This document shows, piece by piece, positions 1 to 8,891 of a stretch of DNA of 14,742 nucleotides (position 1 is the stretch's first letter; each line of letters starts with the position of its first letter). The notes under the pieces were generated by a model. The model saw only the letters and a list, made by a program, of their open reading frames with translations, made no database searches and was not told the DNA's origin. The stretch is from JAPHTQ01 sp046484535 (lineage in GTDB: Bacteria > Pseudomonadota > Gammaproteobacteria > Thiohalomonadales > Thiohalomonadaceae): NCBI GenBank assembly GCA_046484535.1, contig JAWOIT010000145.1:1-14742 (forward strand), written 5' to 3'. The position numbers were made by a program, and so were the translations under genes.

Positions 1-1350
1 CGCAGGATTACCGATCCACAGATTGTTGAAAATGTGGAGGAGGTTGACGATCTCTTCGGCATGATCGGTAAACAGGTTAGCGGCATCCTTGAGCGAAGCC
101 CTGAAATGTTCCAGGTATCCGAGGCGGTTCAAAATGTACTTGATGATTCGGATACTCTGCTTCAGTCGCTTTCGGGCTTGGAAGCGGCGTATCAGAACGA
201 GATCGAGTCACGCATTTTAACTAACTTTATCGGCAACTTGTTCGCTATTACTGCGGCATTTCTGTTGGCTTTGTTGGGCTGGCGGTTGAAAACAGAGGGT
301 GATCGCCGGCTGGCCAACACCGAGGCGGAGCGTCAGGCCACTGAAGAGCAGAACCGCCGAAGCCAGCAGGCGATCATGCGTCTGCTGGACGAAATGGGCG
401 ATCTCGCTGACGGTGACCTTACGGTGAATGCAACGGTAACCGAAGATATTACCGGCGCTATTGCAGACTCCATGAACTTCACCATCGACGCATTGCGTAA
501 CTTGGTTGCGGCGATTAACGATACCGCGACACAGGTAACTACCGCGGCTGAAAAGACACAGGCGACGGCGACCCATCTGGCCGAGGCGAGTAGCCATCAG
601 GCACAGCAGATCGCTTCAGCCAGCTCGGCGGTGAATGAGATGGCCCTTTCCATCGAAGGTGTATCACGTAACGCGGATCAGCTTGCAGAAGAGTCACAGC
701 GCTCGGTTGCTATCGCGAAAAAAGGTTCAGAGGCGGTACAGAAAACCATTAACGGTATGGATGTTATCCGCGAGCAGATCCAGGAGACTTCCAAACGGAT
801 AAAACGACTTGGGGAATCTTCTCAGGAGATCGGTGATATCGTTGAATTGATTAACGACATCGCCGAGCAGACCAACATTCTGGCGTTGAATGCGGCGATT
901 CAGGCGGCCATGGCCGGTGAAGCCGGCCGAGGCTTCGCGGTGGTTGCGGACGAGGTAACCCGTCTTGCGGAACGCTCCTCCGATGCGACCAAGCAGATTG
1001 AGGCGCTGGTAAAAACCATCCAGACCGATACGAACGAAGCGGTTATCTCAATGGAACAAAGTACCTCCGGGGTGGTTGCCGGGGCACATTTGGCCGAGGA
1101 CGCGGGTTCCGCTCTGGGCGAAATCGAGAGTGTGGCGACCAACCTCGCGGAATTAATTTCCAGCATTACCGATGCCACTCGCCAGCAGGCGAATGCGGCG
1201 GGTAATATTTCCGATACCATGAACGTTATCCAGGAGATCACTACCCAGACTTCTGAAGGTACCAAACAAACCGCATCATCAATCGGTAACCTTTCCGAAC
1301 TGGCAAACGAACTCAAACACTCCGTATCCGGTTTCAAGCTGCCGGGTTAA
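1..1350 (+). CDS. pilJ: PilJ-type methyl-accepting chemotaxis protein, 5' truncated by window edge
   Basis: This is the receptor of the type IV pilus Pil-Chp chemosensory system, in the inner membrane. The reading frame is open from base 1, so the gene starts upstream; 449 residues are present of a family usually near 680. Visible in order are the end of a periplasmic sensor region, one transmembrane segment (about residues 75-95, FIGNLFAITAAFLLALLGW), a HAMP-like linker (about 128-172), and the cytoplasmic signalling coiled coil. The conserved hairpin tip is at about 282-335, with QTNILALNAAIQAAMAGE and GRGFAVVADEV. The C-terminus ends in SVSGFKLPG, as I recall for P. aeruginosa PilJ. The hairpin tip is where CheW-type adaptors and the kinase dock. 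The next gene in the pathway, chpA, follows after 297 bases. An ATG at 34 is internal and not the true start. The family call is firm; the pilus role is inferred from similarity and the neighbours. Confidence 0.92.
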   Translation, partial: RRITDPQIVENVEEVDDLFGMIGKQVSGILERSPEMFQVSEAVQNVLDDSDTLLQSLSGLEAAYQNEIESRILTNFIGNLFAITAAFLLALLGWRLKTEGDRRLANTEAERQATEEQNRRSQQAIMRLLDEMGDLADGDLTVNATVTEDITGAIADSMNFTIDALRNLVAAINDTATQVTTAAEKTQATATHLAEASSHQAQQIASASSAVNEMALSIEGVSRNADQLAEESQRSVAIAKKGSEAVQKTINGMDVIREQIQETSKRIKRLGESSQEIGDIVELINDIAEQTNILALNAAIQAAMAGEAGRGFAVVADEVTRLAERSSDATKQIEALVKTIQTDTNEAVISMEQSTSGVVAGAHLAEDAGSALGEIESVATNLAELISSITDATRQQANAAGNISDTMNVIQEITTQTSEGTKQTASSIGNLSELANELKHSVSGFKLPG

Positions 1351-1647
1351 ATGTTTGTGGCGTAGAGAAAGTGATAGGTAGGGGTGACTTTTCCGGCATG
1401 AGCGTCAATTATCCATGGCGTGCCCCGAAGACTACTGTCGCTATCCCGGTGGGCGATAGCGGCGAATCAATCATGCCAGCATATTATAACCGGCAAAAGG
1501 CACCTGTAGCGGCGGAAGTAAAACAAGGTTCTATATGGTTTCCGGTCAGGCCATCAGGTCGATCAGGCAGGGGACAGAGCATGGAAGTTATAAGGGCTGC
1601 TGCTATGGGGATAATGATTATGGTGAGGGGCTAAAGGCACTATTCAT
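1351..1647. other. Spacer between pilJ and chpA, no convincing gene
   Basis: This 297-base gap is long for a cluster that is normally compact. In P. aeruginosa the methyltransferase gene pilK lies here. All three plus-strand frames were read: frame 1 is broken by many stops, and the one longer frame (1371-1634, 87 codons with a GTG start) lacks a ribosome binding site and resembles no known family. No methyltransferase motif is visible. One inverted repeat (1439-1461) is present. The region may hold a promoter for chpA, but no good -35/-10 pair was found. Confidence 0.6.
1439..1461. repeat. Short inverted repeat in the pilJ-chpA spacer
   Basis: CGCTATC (1439-1445) and GATAGCG (1455-1461) are perfect complements around a 9-base loop. 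No T-run follows on either strand, so this is not a standard intrinsic terminator. It could be a processing site, an mRNA-stabilising hairpin for the end of pilJ, an operator, or chance. Confidence 0.45.
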
Positions 1648-4600
1648 ATGCAGATGGCCGAACAGTTTGACATCAGCACCTTGGCATGGGTCAAGGGTGA
1701 AATCGATGAAACGCTAAAACAGGCGAGGATCGCCCTAGAGCGTTATGTCGAGGATCTCGATGATGAGACCCATGTAGCGGAGTGTATTGATTATATCCAC
1801 CAGGTTGCCGGCACTCTACAGATGGTGGAGTTGCGTGGCGCCGCTATGTTTGCCAATGAGGTGGAGCAGTTTGCCATAACCCTGCAACAAGGGAAAATCG
1901 AAGGTAACGAGCGCGCATATGAGTTGTTGATGCGGGCTATTTTGCAGTTACCCGATTATCTTGAAAGTCTGCTTGACGGTAATGCGGATAATCCGGCTGA
2001 ACTGGTTCCCCTGCTAAATGAATTACGTGAAGTTCGTGGCGAAAAGCAGCTGGATAACGCACAGTTCTTTCGTGCCAACCTTACAGCAAAACCGCCTGAA
2101 AATGCCCCAGTCTCTGAGCAAGGTGTCAATAGTCAACTTGCTGCAAAAAAGCTGCATAGGTTTTATTTAACAGCGCTGTCCAAGATTATTAAAGCCACGG
2201 ATGTTGAGGCGAACCTAAAGACCGCAGCTACCGTTATCGACAAGCTGTATGCCTTTGCCGAGGCGGAGTGGCTACGCCGTTTGCTGTGGATATCTCAGGC
2301 ATTTTTCGAAGCGTTACGTGATAACAGCATCGAGCTGAATCGGCAAAGCAAGCCCCTACTGGGAAAGCTTGAGCATCACATCAAGCAGCTTTCAGTCAAG
2401 GGTGAAGAAGGGGCGCGCACTGAGGCCGTCGACATGCTTATGCAAAGCATGCTTTACCTGATTGCAAATGCCCAGGCTACAGGGGAGCATGCCTCGGCGG
2501 TGCGTCTTGCGTTTGATCTGGATAGTTTACTGCCCGGCGGTGAAGTAGGCCTCGGGGGGATGAACGCCGAGCTCAAGCAAACCGTTTCCGCGGATATTAT
2601 GGAGGAACTGACACGGGTCAAGGATACTTTCGATATCTTTGTGCGCAGTGATCGCAGCAATCCGGAAAGCCTTGGTGTTTTGGCAGATAGCCTGAAGAGC
2701 ATTGCCGAGACGCTGAGTCTGCTGCAGGAGGAAGCACTTCGTCAGACATTGCTCGAACAGGTCGATGTGATACATAAACTGGTGGCCGGCGAGAGCGATA
2801 CAACTGATGACACCTTGATGGGGATAGCCGGAGCAGTCCTGGCTGTAGAGTCGGCGCTGCGTGACTGGGGCAGCAGTGCCCTGACAGTAAAAGCCGATGC
2901 CAGTGAAGAGCAGGTTGACGATTCAGAAACTTCCCCTCAGGCCGTTGCTGAGCATCAACGTGTAACACGTCAGGTCATGAAGGAGGCCAAGGATGATCTG
3001 ACCCGTGTGCGCGAGGTAATGAACACTTACCTGGAAAATCCTCAGGATAAGGAGAGTCTTAAGCATGTGCCGATGATGTTGCACAACATTACCGGCAGTC
3101 TGACCATGCTTTCCTACAAGCGTGTCGCTCAGGTCTTGATATCGACTCGAGTCTTCATCGAGAAAGCCTTGATCAATGACGACAGTGTACCTGAGCAGGA
3201 GAAGCTTGATGCACTAGCCGATGCGGTAATGAGTGTCGAGTACTATCTTGAAGCCTTTGTGAAAAGTCGCGTACACCCGGGTTCCGTGCTGGATGTGGCG
3301 GAACGTGCAGTCGAGGTTTTGGGTTATCCGATCGGCAGTGTGACAGATGATTCTCTGACGCCGGAAACGGAAAGTCCAGACTTGGCCGGAATAGAGGTTT
3401 TTGAGTCAGGCGAAGAAGAGAAAAATGAGTCACAGGAAGACGCATCCTCAGAGTCACAGGAAGATGCACCCTCAGAGTCACAGGAAGACACACCCTCAGA
3501 GTCACAGGAAGATGCACCCTCAGAGGATGCGATTGTAGTTCCTGAACAGGAGTCTACTTCAGGATCTGCGTCCGAGCCCGTCGGGGCTGTGGAGGAGACT
3601 GCCTCTGAGCTACAGAGTGATACATCATCGGCGACCGAGGCGGAAGAAGGGCCGGATGATGAGATCATGGAGATCTTTCTCGAAGAGGCGGAAGAGGAGA
3701 TGGAGAATATCAGCCGCCTCCTGCCTGCCTGGATCAGCGATCCCTCCGATGAAAGTAAACTTGGGGATATTCGACGCAGTTTCCACACGCTTAAGGGCAG
3801 CGGACGCATGGTGGGCGCCACGGCAGTGGGTGAGTTTGCCTGGGCATTCGAGAATATGCTTAACCGCGTCATTGACGGAACCCTGTCTATCAGTGCAACT
3901 GTTTTCGATCTGCTAGAGCAGTCACAAGGCGCACTCACAGAATTAATTGAGCAGTTCCGCAGCGGAAAGGTTCCGGAGTCCGATATAGATGGGCTGCGCG
4001 AAATGGCATTTGAAATAGCAGAACATGGTGGGCTGAAAACGCAGGAAGAGCCGGTAAGGAAACCGGAATTGCAAAAGGCGGATGAAGCAAACGAAGTTCA
4101 ATTGAGTGCCACGGAGATGCCGGAACTAGATCCGGTATTGCTCGAAATATATGCGAAAGAAACCGAAGGACACATCCAGGAACTCGAACGGTATGTTACC
4201 GAGTGGAGTGAGGGTGGTAGCCATAAAGTTACTGAGGCACTGATTCGCGCCTTGCATACACTGCAGGGCAGCTCACGCATGGCCGGCGTTAAGAGTGTGG
4301 CCGACACCTGTGCCTCGCTTGAAAAATATGCCAAGACTCTCCAGGCCAACAAACAAAGTGTGGATGAAAAAGGTATCGAGGCGCTGGAGACCTGCATTGG
4401 CTTCGTCAAATCGATGTTGGCTTTTCTCATGGAGGGTAAGGGGGAGACGCTGCCAGATGCGTCTGCTGCAAAAGAGTTGGCCGATTCGGTTTATGCCGAG
4501 GTTCAACATATGGAGCAAGCAGCTCATGCTCAGCCTGAGGCGGGGTTGGCAAGCAAGGAGGAGTCTCACGCATCCGGCGAGAGGGGAGAAGAGACAATAA

Positions 4601-7600
4601 CGTCGGATGAGGATGCCGGGGAAACGACTGTATATGAAGCGGCTTCATCCGCTAAGGATGATGAGAATGACACGGCTGGGGGGGCTACGGAACAAAACCC
4701 TTTTGACCTGGGCGGGACGGAGGCGGTAACTGATGAGTTAGAAGCCGAGCAGGTCGAGACTCCGACGCCCGCTGAAATTTTTCACGATGAGCACGATAAT
4801 GAGTTGGTTGAGATTTTCCTCGAAGAGGCGGGCGACATTCTCGATACGAGTGAAGAGACGCTGCAGGCCTGGGTGGATAATCCTGATGACCATTCACTGG
4901 TTGAAGCTTTGCAACGTCAACTCCACACTCTCAAAGGGGGAGCCAGGATGGCAGGGATCAAGGCAGTTGGCGATTTGAGCCACAGCCTTGAATCGACCTT
5001 TGAGGCTGTCGAAGATGGGCAGCTGCAGCGAACGCCTCAGATGATGGATCTGTTGCAACTTGCCCATGATCGATTGGTTACGATGTTAGAGCAAGTGCGT
5101 AACCAAGAAGATGTCGTTCCCGGTGATGACCTAATTCGAAAAATTGAGATACTGGGCAGGGGTGGTGTACCGGAACAGCTAGATAGTGCTGAACCTGCCC
5201 CCTCCAATGAGACGACCGACCTCGGCACCGAGGTGTCTTCACTCACTGCTCATACGGAAGAGAAAAAAGAAGTAGCGACGGCGTCAGACGGTGAAGATCC
5301 CTTGAGTGCAGTCGAGGAGGCCATTGCAGAGTTTGAACTTAGCCACAGTAATTGGCAGCGTGAGGTCGATAATCAGACCGCTTTTGAGCAGCTGATTAAC
5401 AATGCCACTTCGCTGTCCATTAACTGCGGAGAGAGCGGTGTCGAGGAGCTGTTGTCGATAGCCGTTGCCGTAGAGAAAATGTTGGAGACGATCAGGGACG
5501 GCCATCTTCCCGCCTCGAAGAAAGCCAATGACAAGGTTTCATCGGCGATGGATCGCCTGAGGCTGATTATCAGACAAAGCAGAGAGTCCGTTCCACTGGA
5601 TACAGGCCGGGATGTGATTACGGACATCAATGAGATGATCACCCGCAGTAAGGCGACGGCTGATATCCCTGCATCAAAGACGGTGAAAAAGGCACCTTCC
5701 GGGACAAAGGCTGCGGCCTCTGACACTACAGCGGCTGACACCGGAAAATTCGAGAGCGCCAAGGACAATGAAGGTGTAAATAAGCGTCGAGGCGCACGTA
5801 TCCAGCATGAAATGGTTAGGGTACGTGCCGACTTGCTGGATAATCTTGTCAACTTTGCCGGTGAGGTAAGTATTTACCGTTCACGGGTCGAACAGCAAAT
5901 TGGTTCGTTCGGCTCTAATATCGCAGAGATGGATCAGACCGTTGATCGTCTTCGTGGACAAGTAAGGCAGTTTGAAATCGAGAACGAGGCGCAGATTGAA
6001 TCTCGTCGGGAAGAAGCGCAGAGACAGGGTTATGAAGATTTTGACCCGCTTGAGTTTGATCGATTTACATCCATGCAACAGCTTTCCCGCTCCATGGCGG
6101 AGAGTCTTAGCGACCTTGTCAGTATAGAGGACATCCTGGTTGGTTTGACGCGTGAGACGGAAACACTGCTGCTACAGCAGTCCCGCGTCAATACCGAGCT
6201 GCAGGAGAGCCTTGTCCATACTCGCATGGTACCGTTGGTTGAAAATGCACCACGTCTGCGCCGAATCGTAAGACAGACCGCATCTGAACTTGGTAAACGC
6301 GCCGCCCTGAAGTTCGAAGGGGCGGAGGTTGAGATGGATCGCAATGTCGTCGAGCGGATGTTGTCGCCGCTTGAGCACATGCTGCGAAACTCCATCGCCC
6401 ACGGTATTGAGAGCAATAGCTCACGTAAAAAGGCAGGTAAGCCGGAAGAAGGCACCATTACTATATCGCTTTCGCGTGAGGGCTCGGAGATCATCATTCG
6501 AGTGAGTGATGACGGCGCCGGCATCAATGTCGATATGGTCAAGAAAAAGGCCATTGACCGGGGCTTGATGAAGCCGGATGCGAAGATAAGCGACAAAGAA
6601 GCCGTGCGATTCATCCTCGAGTCGGGGTTCTCAACCGCCGAATCACTCAACCAAATTGCCGGCCGGGGTGTCGGTATGGATGTGGTCAACAGCGAAATCA
6701 AACAGCTCGGCGGTGTCATGAATATCGACACCAACCCGGGTAAAGGTACAACCTTCACCGTGCGCTTACCGCTGACGCTTTCGGTAAGCCGTTCGTTGCT
6801 GGTTGAGGTTGCCAACGATACCTACGCGATACCGTTATTGAGTATCAGCGGTATAGAGCGAATTGATACAGCTGAACTCAAGCGTCTGCTTAGCGAGGAT
6901 ACGCCAACATATAACTGGTTGGGTGACGATTATGATTTGATGCACCTGAGCAAGGTGCTTGGTGCAAGAGAGGGGGTTATTAATAGTGAGCTGATGAAGC
7001 AGCCTCTCTTACTTGCGCGAAGCGGTGATAACAGGATTGCATTTGCAGTGGACAACCTAATCGGAAGTCGAGAGATTGTCGTTAAATCCCTCGGTCCACA
7101 GTTGAGTACGCTGCAAGATCTTGCCGGTGCGACGATCCTCGCTGACGGTAATGTCGCTTTGATCATCGACATGCCTGCTCTTATGCGCAGAGGTCTGGCG
7201 CAACAGGGTTCCAAACATGATGCGAAAGTTTTGCCTGTTGAAGAGGTGGAAAGGGAGCCGATTGTAATGGTGGTGGACGATTCCATTACTGTACGCAAAG
7301 TCACCGAACGTCTGCTCAAGCGTCACAACATGAAGTGTATTACTGCGAAAGACGGTGTGGATGCATTGGCCGTATTGGAAGAGAGTATGCCGGATGTCAT
7401 GCTTTTGGATATAGAAATGCCGAGGATGGACGGCTTCGAATTGGCGACACACATGCGTAACTCTGACCGTTTCGCTGATGTTCCTATTATTATGATTACA
7501 TCACGAACCGGCGATAAACACCGCCAGAGGGCAATGGATATCGGTGTGAATATTTACATGGGTAAACCGTATACCGAGGTTGACCTGCTGGAGAACATCG

Positions 7601-7635
7601 AGTCGTTGATCCCTAATATATCATCAGGGCACTAG
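1648..7635 (+). CDS. chpA: ChpA-type multi-HPt hybrid histidine kinase (CheA/CheW/receiver fusion)
   Basis: This is the central kinase of the Pil-Chp system, acting with PilJ at the cell pole. The N-terminus (LAWVKGEIDETLKQARIALE) closely resembles ChpA of P. aeruginosa. HPt-like domains are strung through residues 1-1315. Canonical HxxKG sites are H713 and H1093. Variants are H51 (HQVAG), H479 (HNITG) and H870 (HTLQG). Degenerate domains without the His lie near 165-290, 315-410 and 1218-1315. Acidic low-complexity linkers separate them (about 585-670, 960-1045, 1175-1215). Dimerisation and ATPase regions follow: N box near 1576-1588, G1 VSDDGAGIN (1619-1627), G2 AGRGVGMDVV (1671-1680), then GKGTTFTVRLPLT. 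A CheW domain covers about 1712-1850. The C-terminal receiver has D1877/D1878, phospho-acceptor D1921, T1951 and K1973. At 1995 residues it is shorter than P. aeruginosa ChpA (near 2470). The start at 1648 has AAAGG ten bases upstream; ATG 1654 is an alternative. Confidence 0.95.
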   Translation: MQMAEQFDISTLAWVKGEIDETLKQARIALERYVEDLDDETHVAECIDYIHQVAGTLQMVELRGAAMFANEVEQFAITLQQGKIEGNERAYELLMRAILQLPDYLESLLDGNADNPAELVPLLNELREVRGEKQLDNAQFFRANLTAKPPENAPVSEQGVNSQLAAKKLHRFYLTALSKIIKATDVEANLKTAATVIDKLYAFAEAEWLRRLLWISQAFFEALRDNSIELNRQSKPLLGKLEHHIKQLSVKGEEGARTEAVDMLMQSMLYLIANAQATGEHASAVRLAFDLDSLLPGGEVGLGGMNAELKQTVSADIMEELTRVKDTFDIFVRSDRSNPESLGVLADSLKSIAETLSLLQEEALRQTLLEQVDVIHKLVAGESDTTDDTLMGIAGAVLAVESALRDWGSSALTVKADASEEQVDDSETSPQAVAEHQRVTRQVMKEAKDDLTRVREVMNTYLENPQDKESLKHVPMMLHNITGSLTMLSYKRVAQVLISTRVFIEKALINDDSVPEQEKLDALADAVMSVEYYLEAFVKSRVHPGSVLDVAERAVEVLGYPIGSVTDDSLTPETESPDLAGIEVFESGEEEKNESQEDASSESQEDAPSESQEDTPSESQEDAPSEDAIVVPEQESTSGSASEPVGAVEETASELQSDTSSATEAEEGPDDEIMEIFLEEAEEEMENISRLLPAWISDPSDESKLGDIRRSFHTLKGSGRMVGATAVGEFAWAFENMLNRVIDGTLSISATVFDLLEQSQGALTELIEQFRSGKVPESDIDGLREMAFEIAEHGGLKTQEEPVRKPELQKADEANEVQLSATEMPELDPVLLEIYAKETEGHIQELERYVTEWSEGGSHKVTEALIRALHTLQGSSRMAGVKSVADTCASLEKYAKTLQANKQSVDEKGIEALETCIGFVKSMLAFLMEGKGETLPDASAAKELADSVYAEVQHMEQAAHAQPEAGLASKEESHASGERGEETITSDEDAGETTVYEAASSAKDDENDTAGGATEQNPFDLGGTEAVTDELEAEQVETPTPAEIFHDEHDNELVEIFLEEAGDILDTSEETLQAWVDNPDDHSLVEALQRQLHTLKGGARMAGIKAVGDLSHSLESTFEAVEDGQLQRTPQMMDLLQLAHDRLVTMLEQVRNQEDVVPGDDLIRKIEILGRGGVPEQLDSAEPAPSNETTDLGTEVSSLTAHTEEKKEVATASDGEDPLSAVEEAIAEFELSHSNWQREVDNQTAFEQLINNATSLSINCGESGVEELLSIAVAVEKMLETIRDGHLPASKKANDKVSSAMDRLRLIIRQSRESVPLDTGRDVITDINEMITRSKATADIPASKTVKKAPSGTKAAASDTTAADTGKFESAKDNEGVNKRRGARIQHEMVRVRADLLDNLVNFAGEVSIYRSRVEQQIGSFGSNIAEMDQTVDRLRGQVRQFEIENEAQIESRREEAQRQGYEDFDPLEFDRFTSMQQLSRSMAESLSDLVSIEDILVGLTRETETLLLQQSRVNTELQESLVHTRMVPLVENAPRLRRIVRQTASELGKRAALKFEGAEVEMDRNVVERMLSPLEHMLRNSIAHGIESNSSRKKAGKPEEGTITISLSREGSEIIIRVSDDGAGINVDMVKKKAIDRGLMKPDAKISDKEAVRFILESGFSTAESLNQIAGRGVGMDVVNSEIKQLGGVMNIDTNPGKGTTFTVRLPLTLSVSRSLLVEVANDTYAIPLLSISGIERIDTAELKRLLSEDTPTYNWLGDDYDLMHLSKVLGAREGVINSELMKQPLLLARSGDNRIAFAVDNLIGSREIVVKSLGPQLSTLQDLAGATILADGNVALIIDMPALMRRGLAQQGSKHDAKVLPVEEVEREPIVMVVDDSITVRKVTERLLKRHNMKCITAKDGVDALAVLEESMPDVMLLDIEMPRMDGFELATHMRNSDRFADVPIIMITSRTGDKHRQRAMDIGVNIYMGKPYTEVDLLENIESLIPNISSGH
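3427..3522 (+). repeat. In-frame minisatellite: four 24-base units inside chpA
   Basis: Four consecutive 24-base units start at 3427, 3451, 3475 and 3499, each beginning GAGTCACAGGAAGA and ending CCTCA. Units 2 and 4 are identical; 1 and 3 differ by a few bases. Each encodes eight residues, ESQEDAPS or a close variant (ChpA residues about 594-625), in the acidic linker between the HxxTG HPt domain and the first canonical HPt domain. The repeat length is a multiple of three, so gain or loss of a unit changes linker length without a frameshift. Confidence 0.97.
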
Positions 7636-7652
7636 CGGGTAGAGAAGCAGAT

Positions 7653-8159
7653 ATGGAACAAGCAGCAAAGAGACAGGCACTTTCGGCAGAGGAGCTGAAC
7701 AAATTGACCGTTCGCTGCTTGGTTCTGCCTTTATATAGTATGTCATTGCTGGTGCCTAATACCGTTGTGGCTGAGGTCATTGAACATAAACCCGCGGAAA
7801 GTGCCTCACAATTGCCGAAGTGGATCACCGGAATGCTCCCCTGGCGAGGAAGAAACATTCCTGTGGTTTCATTTGAGCGCCTGCTTAATCAGAGTATGGT
7901 CGGTCGTGGTGATGACAGTCGATTTGTTATCTGCAACACACTCAACGGTAATGCAAAAGTACCTTTTATAGCCCTGGAGGTTCAGGGGATTCCGCACCTG
8001 AGCCTGGTTGCCAATGAGATGCTGGAGTTGGAAAGCGAGGAAAACAGTCAAGAACAGGCAGTTCTTGTCAGTTTGCGTCTCAATAAGGAAAGTGTAATAG
8101 TACCGAATCTGGATGTAATAGAAAAAATGGTTGAGCAACTCGGCATAGTTGCGGGATAA
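7653..8159 (+). CDS. chpC: ChpC-like CheW-family adaptor
   Basis: This is a cytoplasmic coupling protein that in the Pil-Chp system links receptors to the ChpA kinase. It has 168 residues, the size I recall for ChpC of P. aeruginosa. It is a single CheW-like domain: the beta-rich N-terminal part holds RCLVLPLYSMSLLVPNTVVAEVIE (about 21-44) and the typical turn WITGMLPWRGRNIPVVSFE (57-75), where a CheW protein normally has a GxxxWRGxxIPVxDL-type motif. It lies 17 bases after chpA, so it is very probably on the same mRNA. The ribosome binding site is weak (GAGA about ten bases before ATG). PilI is the other CheW-like adaptor of this system; position after chpA favours ChpC. Family is sure, the exact name a little less so. 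Confidence 0.85.
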   Translation: MEQAAKRQALSAEELNKLTVRCLVLPLYSMSLLVPNTVVAEVIEHKPAESASQLPKWITGMLPWRGRNIPVVSFERLLNQSMVGRGDDSRFVICNTLNGNAKVPFIALEVQGIPHLSLVANEMLELESEENSQEQAVLVSLRLNKESVIVPNLDVIEKMVEQLGIVAG

Positions 8160-8183
8160 ATTTTACTATCGGGGGTCTCTTAA

Positions 8184-8885
8184 GTGTTGGTTTTCAGGTC
8201 ATTTTTTGGCGTGGCGATAGTCGTCGGTTTGCTGAATGGCCTTCTCCTGGCTATTCCCATGACAGTTTCATCGGCGGAAGAGAGCAATATTACCGAGCGA
8301 GAGCGGATCATGGCGGAGATAGATAAGGATATACATAACGATGAGGCAAAAAGGACGGCTATTCGACTCGGTAGGGAGAGGGCGGTTCTGTGCAGTCATT
8401 GTCATGGTGAAGATGGCAACAGCGTCAAACCCGATATCCCGAATATTGCAGCGCAAAACCCGGCTTATATCATAGAGCAAATCGGTAAGTTCGCCAGCGG
8501 TGAACGGAAGAACTTTGTTATGCAAACTCTGGCCGGCAACTTCACTTTTAAAGATAAAGTGAATCTGGCTGTCTACTATACTTCCCAGCAAGTTAAACCG
8601 GTCGAGTATGATCCTGACTTGGCGATTGAGGGCGAGCGAATCTACAAAAATAGCTGCTTTCGGTGCCATGGGCCCAGCGGCCGCGGTGAAGAGGGTTATG
8701 CCAGACTTGCCGGACAACAGATTGAATATGTGCAGATGACGCTCAAGCGGTACCGTGACAATGCCAATAAAACAAACGGATATGGTGAGATAAAACGCAG
8801 AAATGCGAGCATGGAGCAGGTGACGGCACGCCTTAGTGATGATGATATCAAAGGCCTTGCACACTATATCGCACGTTTGAAGTAA
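8184..8885 (+). CDS. Cytochrome c4-type dihaem protein, exported
   Basis: This is a periplasmic electron carrier with two class I cytochrome c domains, 233 residues. The start is GTG at 8184, with GGGGG eight bases upstream; TTG at 8187 is the next possibility. A signal peptide is visible (RSF, then hydrophobic residues 7-27, probable cleavage after SSA near residue 31). Haem-binding motifs are CSHCH (C70-H74) and CFRCH (C158-H162). Likely axial Met ligands are M113 (FVMQTL) and M210 (NASM), and the C-terminus LSDDDIKGLAHYIARLK is typical for c4. Before the first haem motif is a charged helix-like stretch of about 35 residues (ITERERIMAEIDKDIHNDEA), longer than in a standard c4. Members usually pass electrons to terminal oxidases such as cbb3. 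It follows chpC by 24 bases, so it may be co-transcribed, but no functional link to pili is evident. Partner and role are inferred. Confidence 0.88.
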   Translation: MLVFRSFFGVAIVVGLLNGLLLAIPMTVSSAEESNITERERIMAEIDKDIHNDEAKRTAIRLGRERAVLCSHCHGEDGNSVKPDIPNIAAQNPAYIIEQIGKFASGERKNFVMQTLAGNFTFKDKVNLAVYYTSQQVKPVEYDPDLAIEGERIYKNSCFRCHGPSGRGEEGYARLAGQQIEYVQMTLKRYRDNANKTNGYGEIKRRNASMEQVTARLSDDDIKGLAHYIARLK

Positions 8886-8891
8886 CTCCCT

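Noticed and set aside
1439..1461. Terminator between pilJ and chpA
   Set aside because: The 7-base stem has a 9-base loop and no T-run on either side.
1371..1634. 87-codon open frame in the pilJ-chpA spacer
   Set aside because: GTG start with no ribosome binding site, composition with Gly/Arg/Met-rich runs and no family resemblance; probably chance.
3324..3938. 204-codon minus-strand frame opposite chpA, rich in Ser/Asp/Cys
   Set aside because: It is the antisense shadow of the acidic chpA linker and the 24-base repeat; no start signal and no known family.
6030..6815. 261-codon minus-strand frame opposite the chpA kinase core
   Set aside because: It lies over strongly conserved ATPase motifs of ChpA in the plus strand, so coding constraint is on the other strand.
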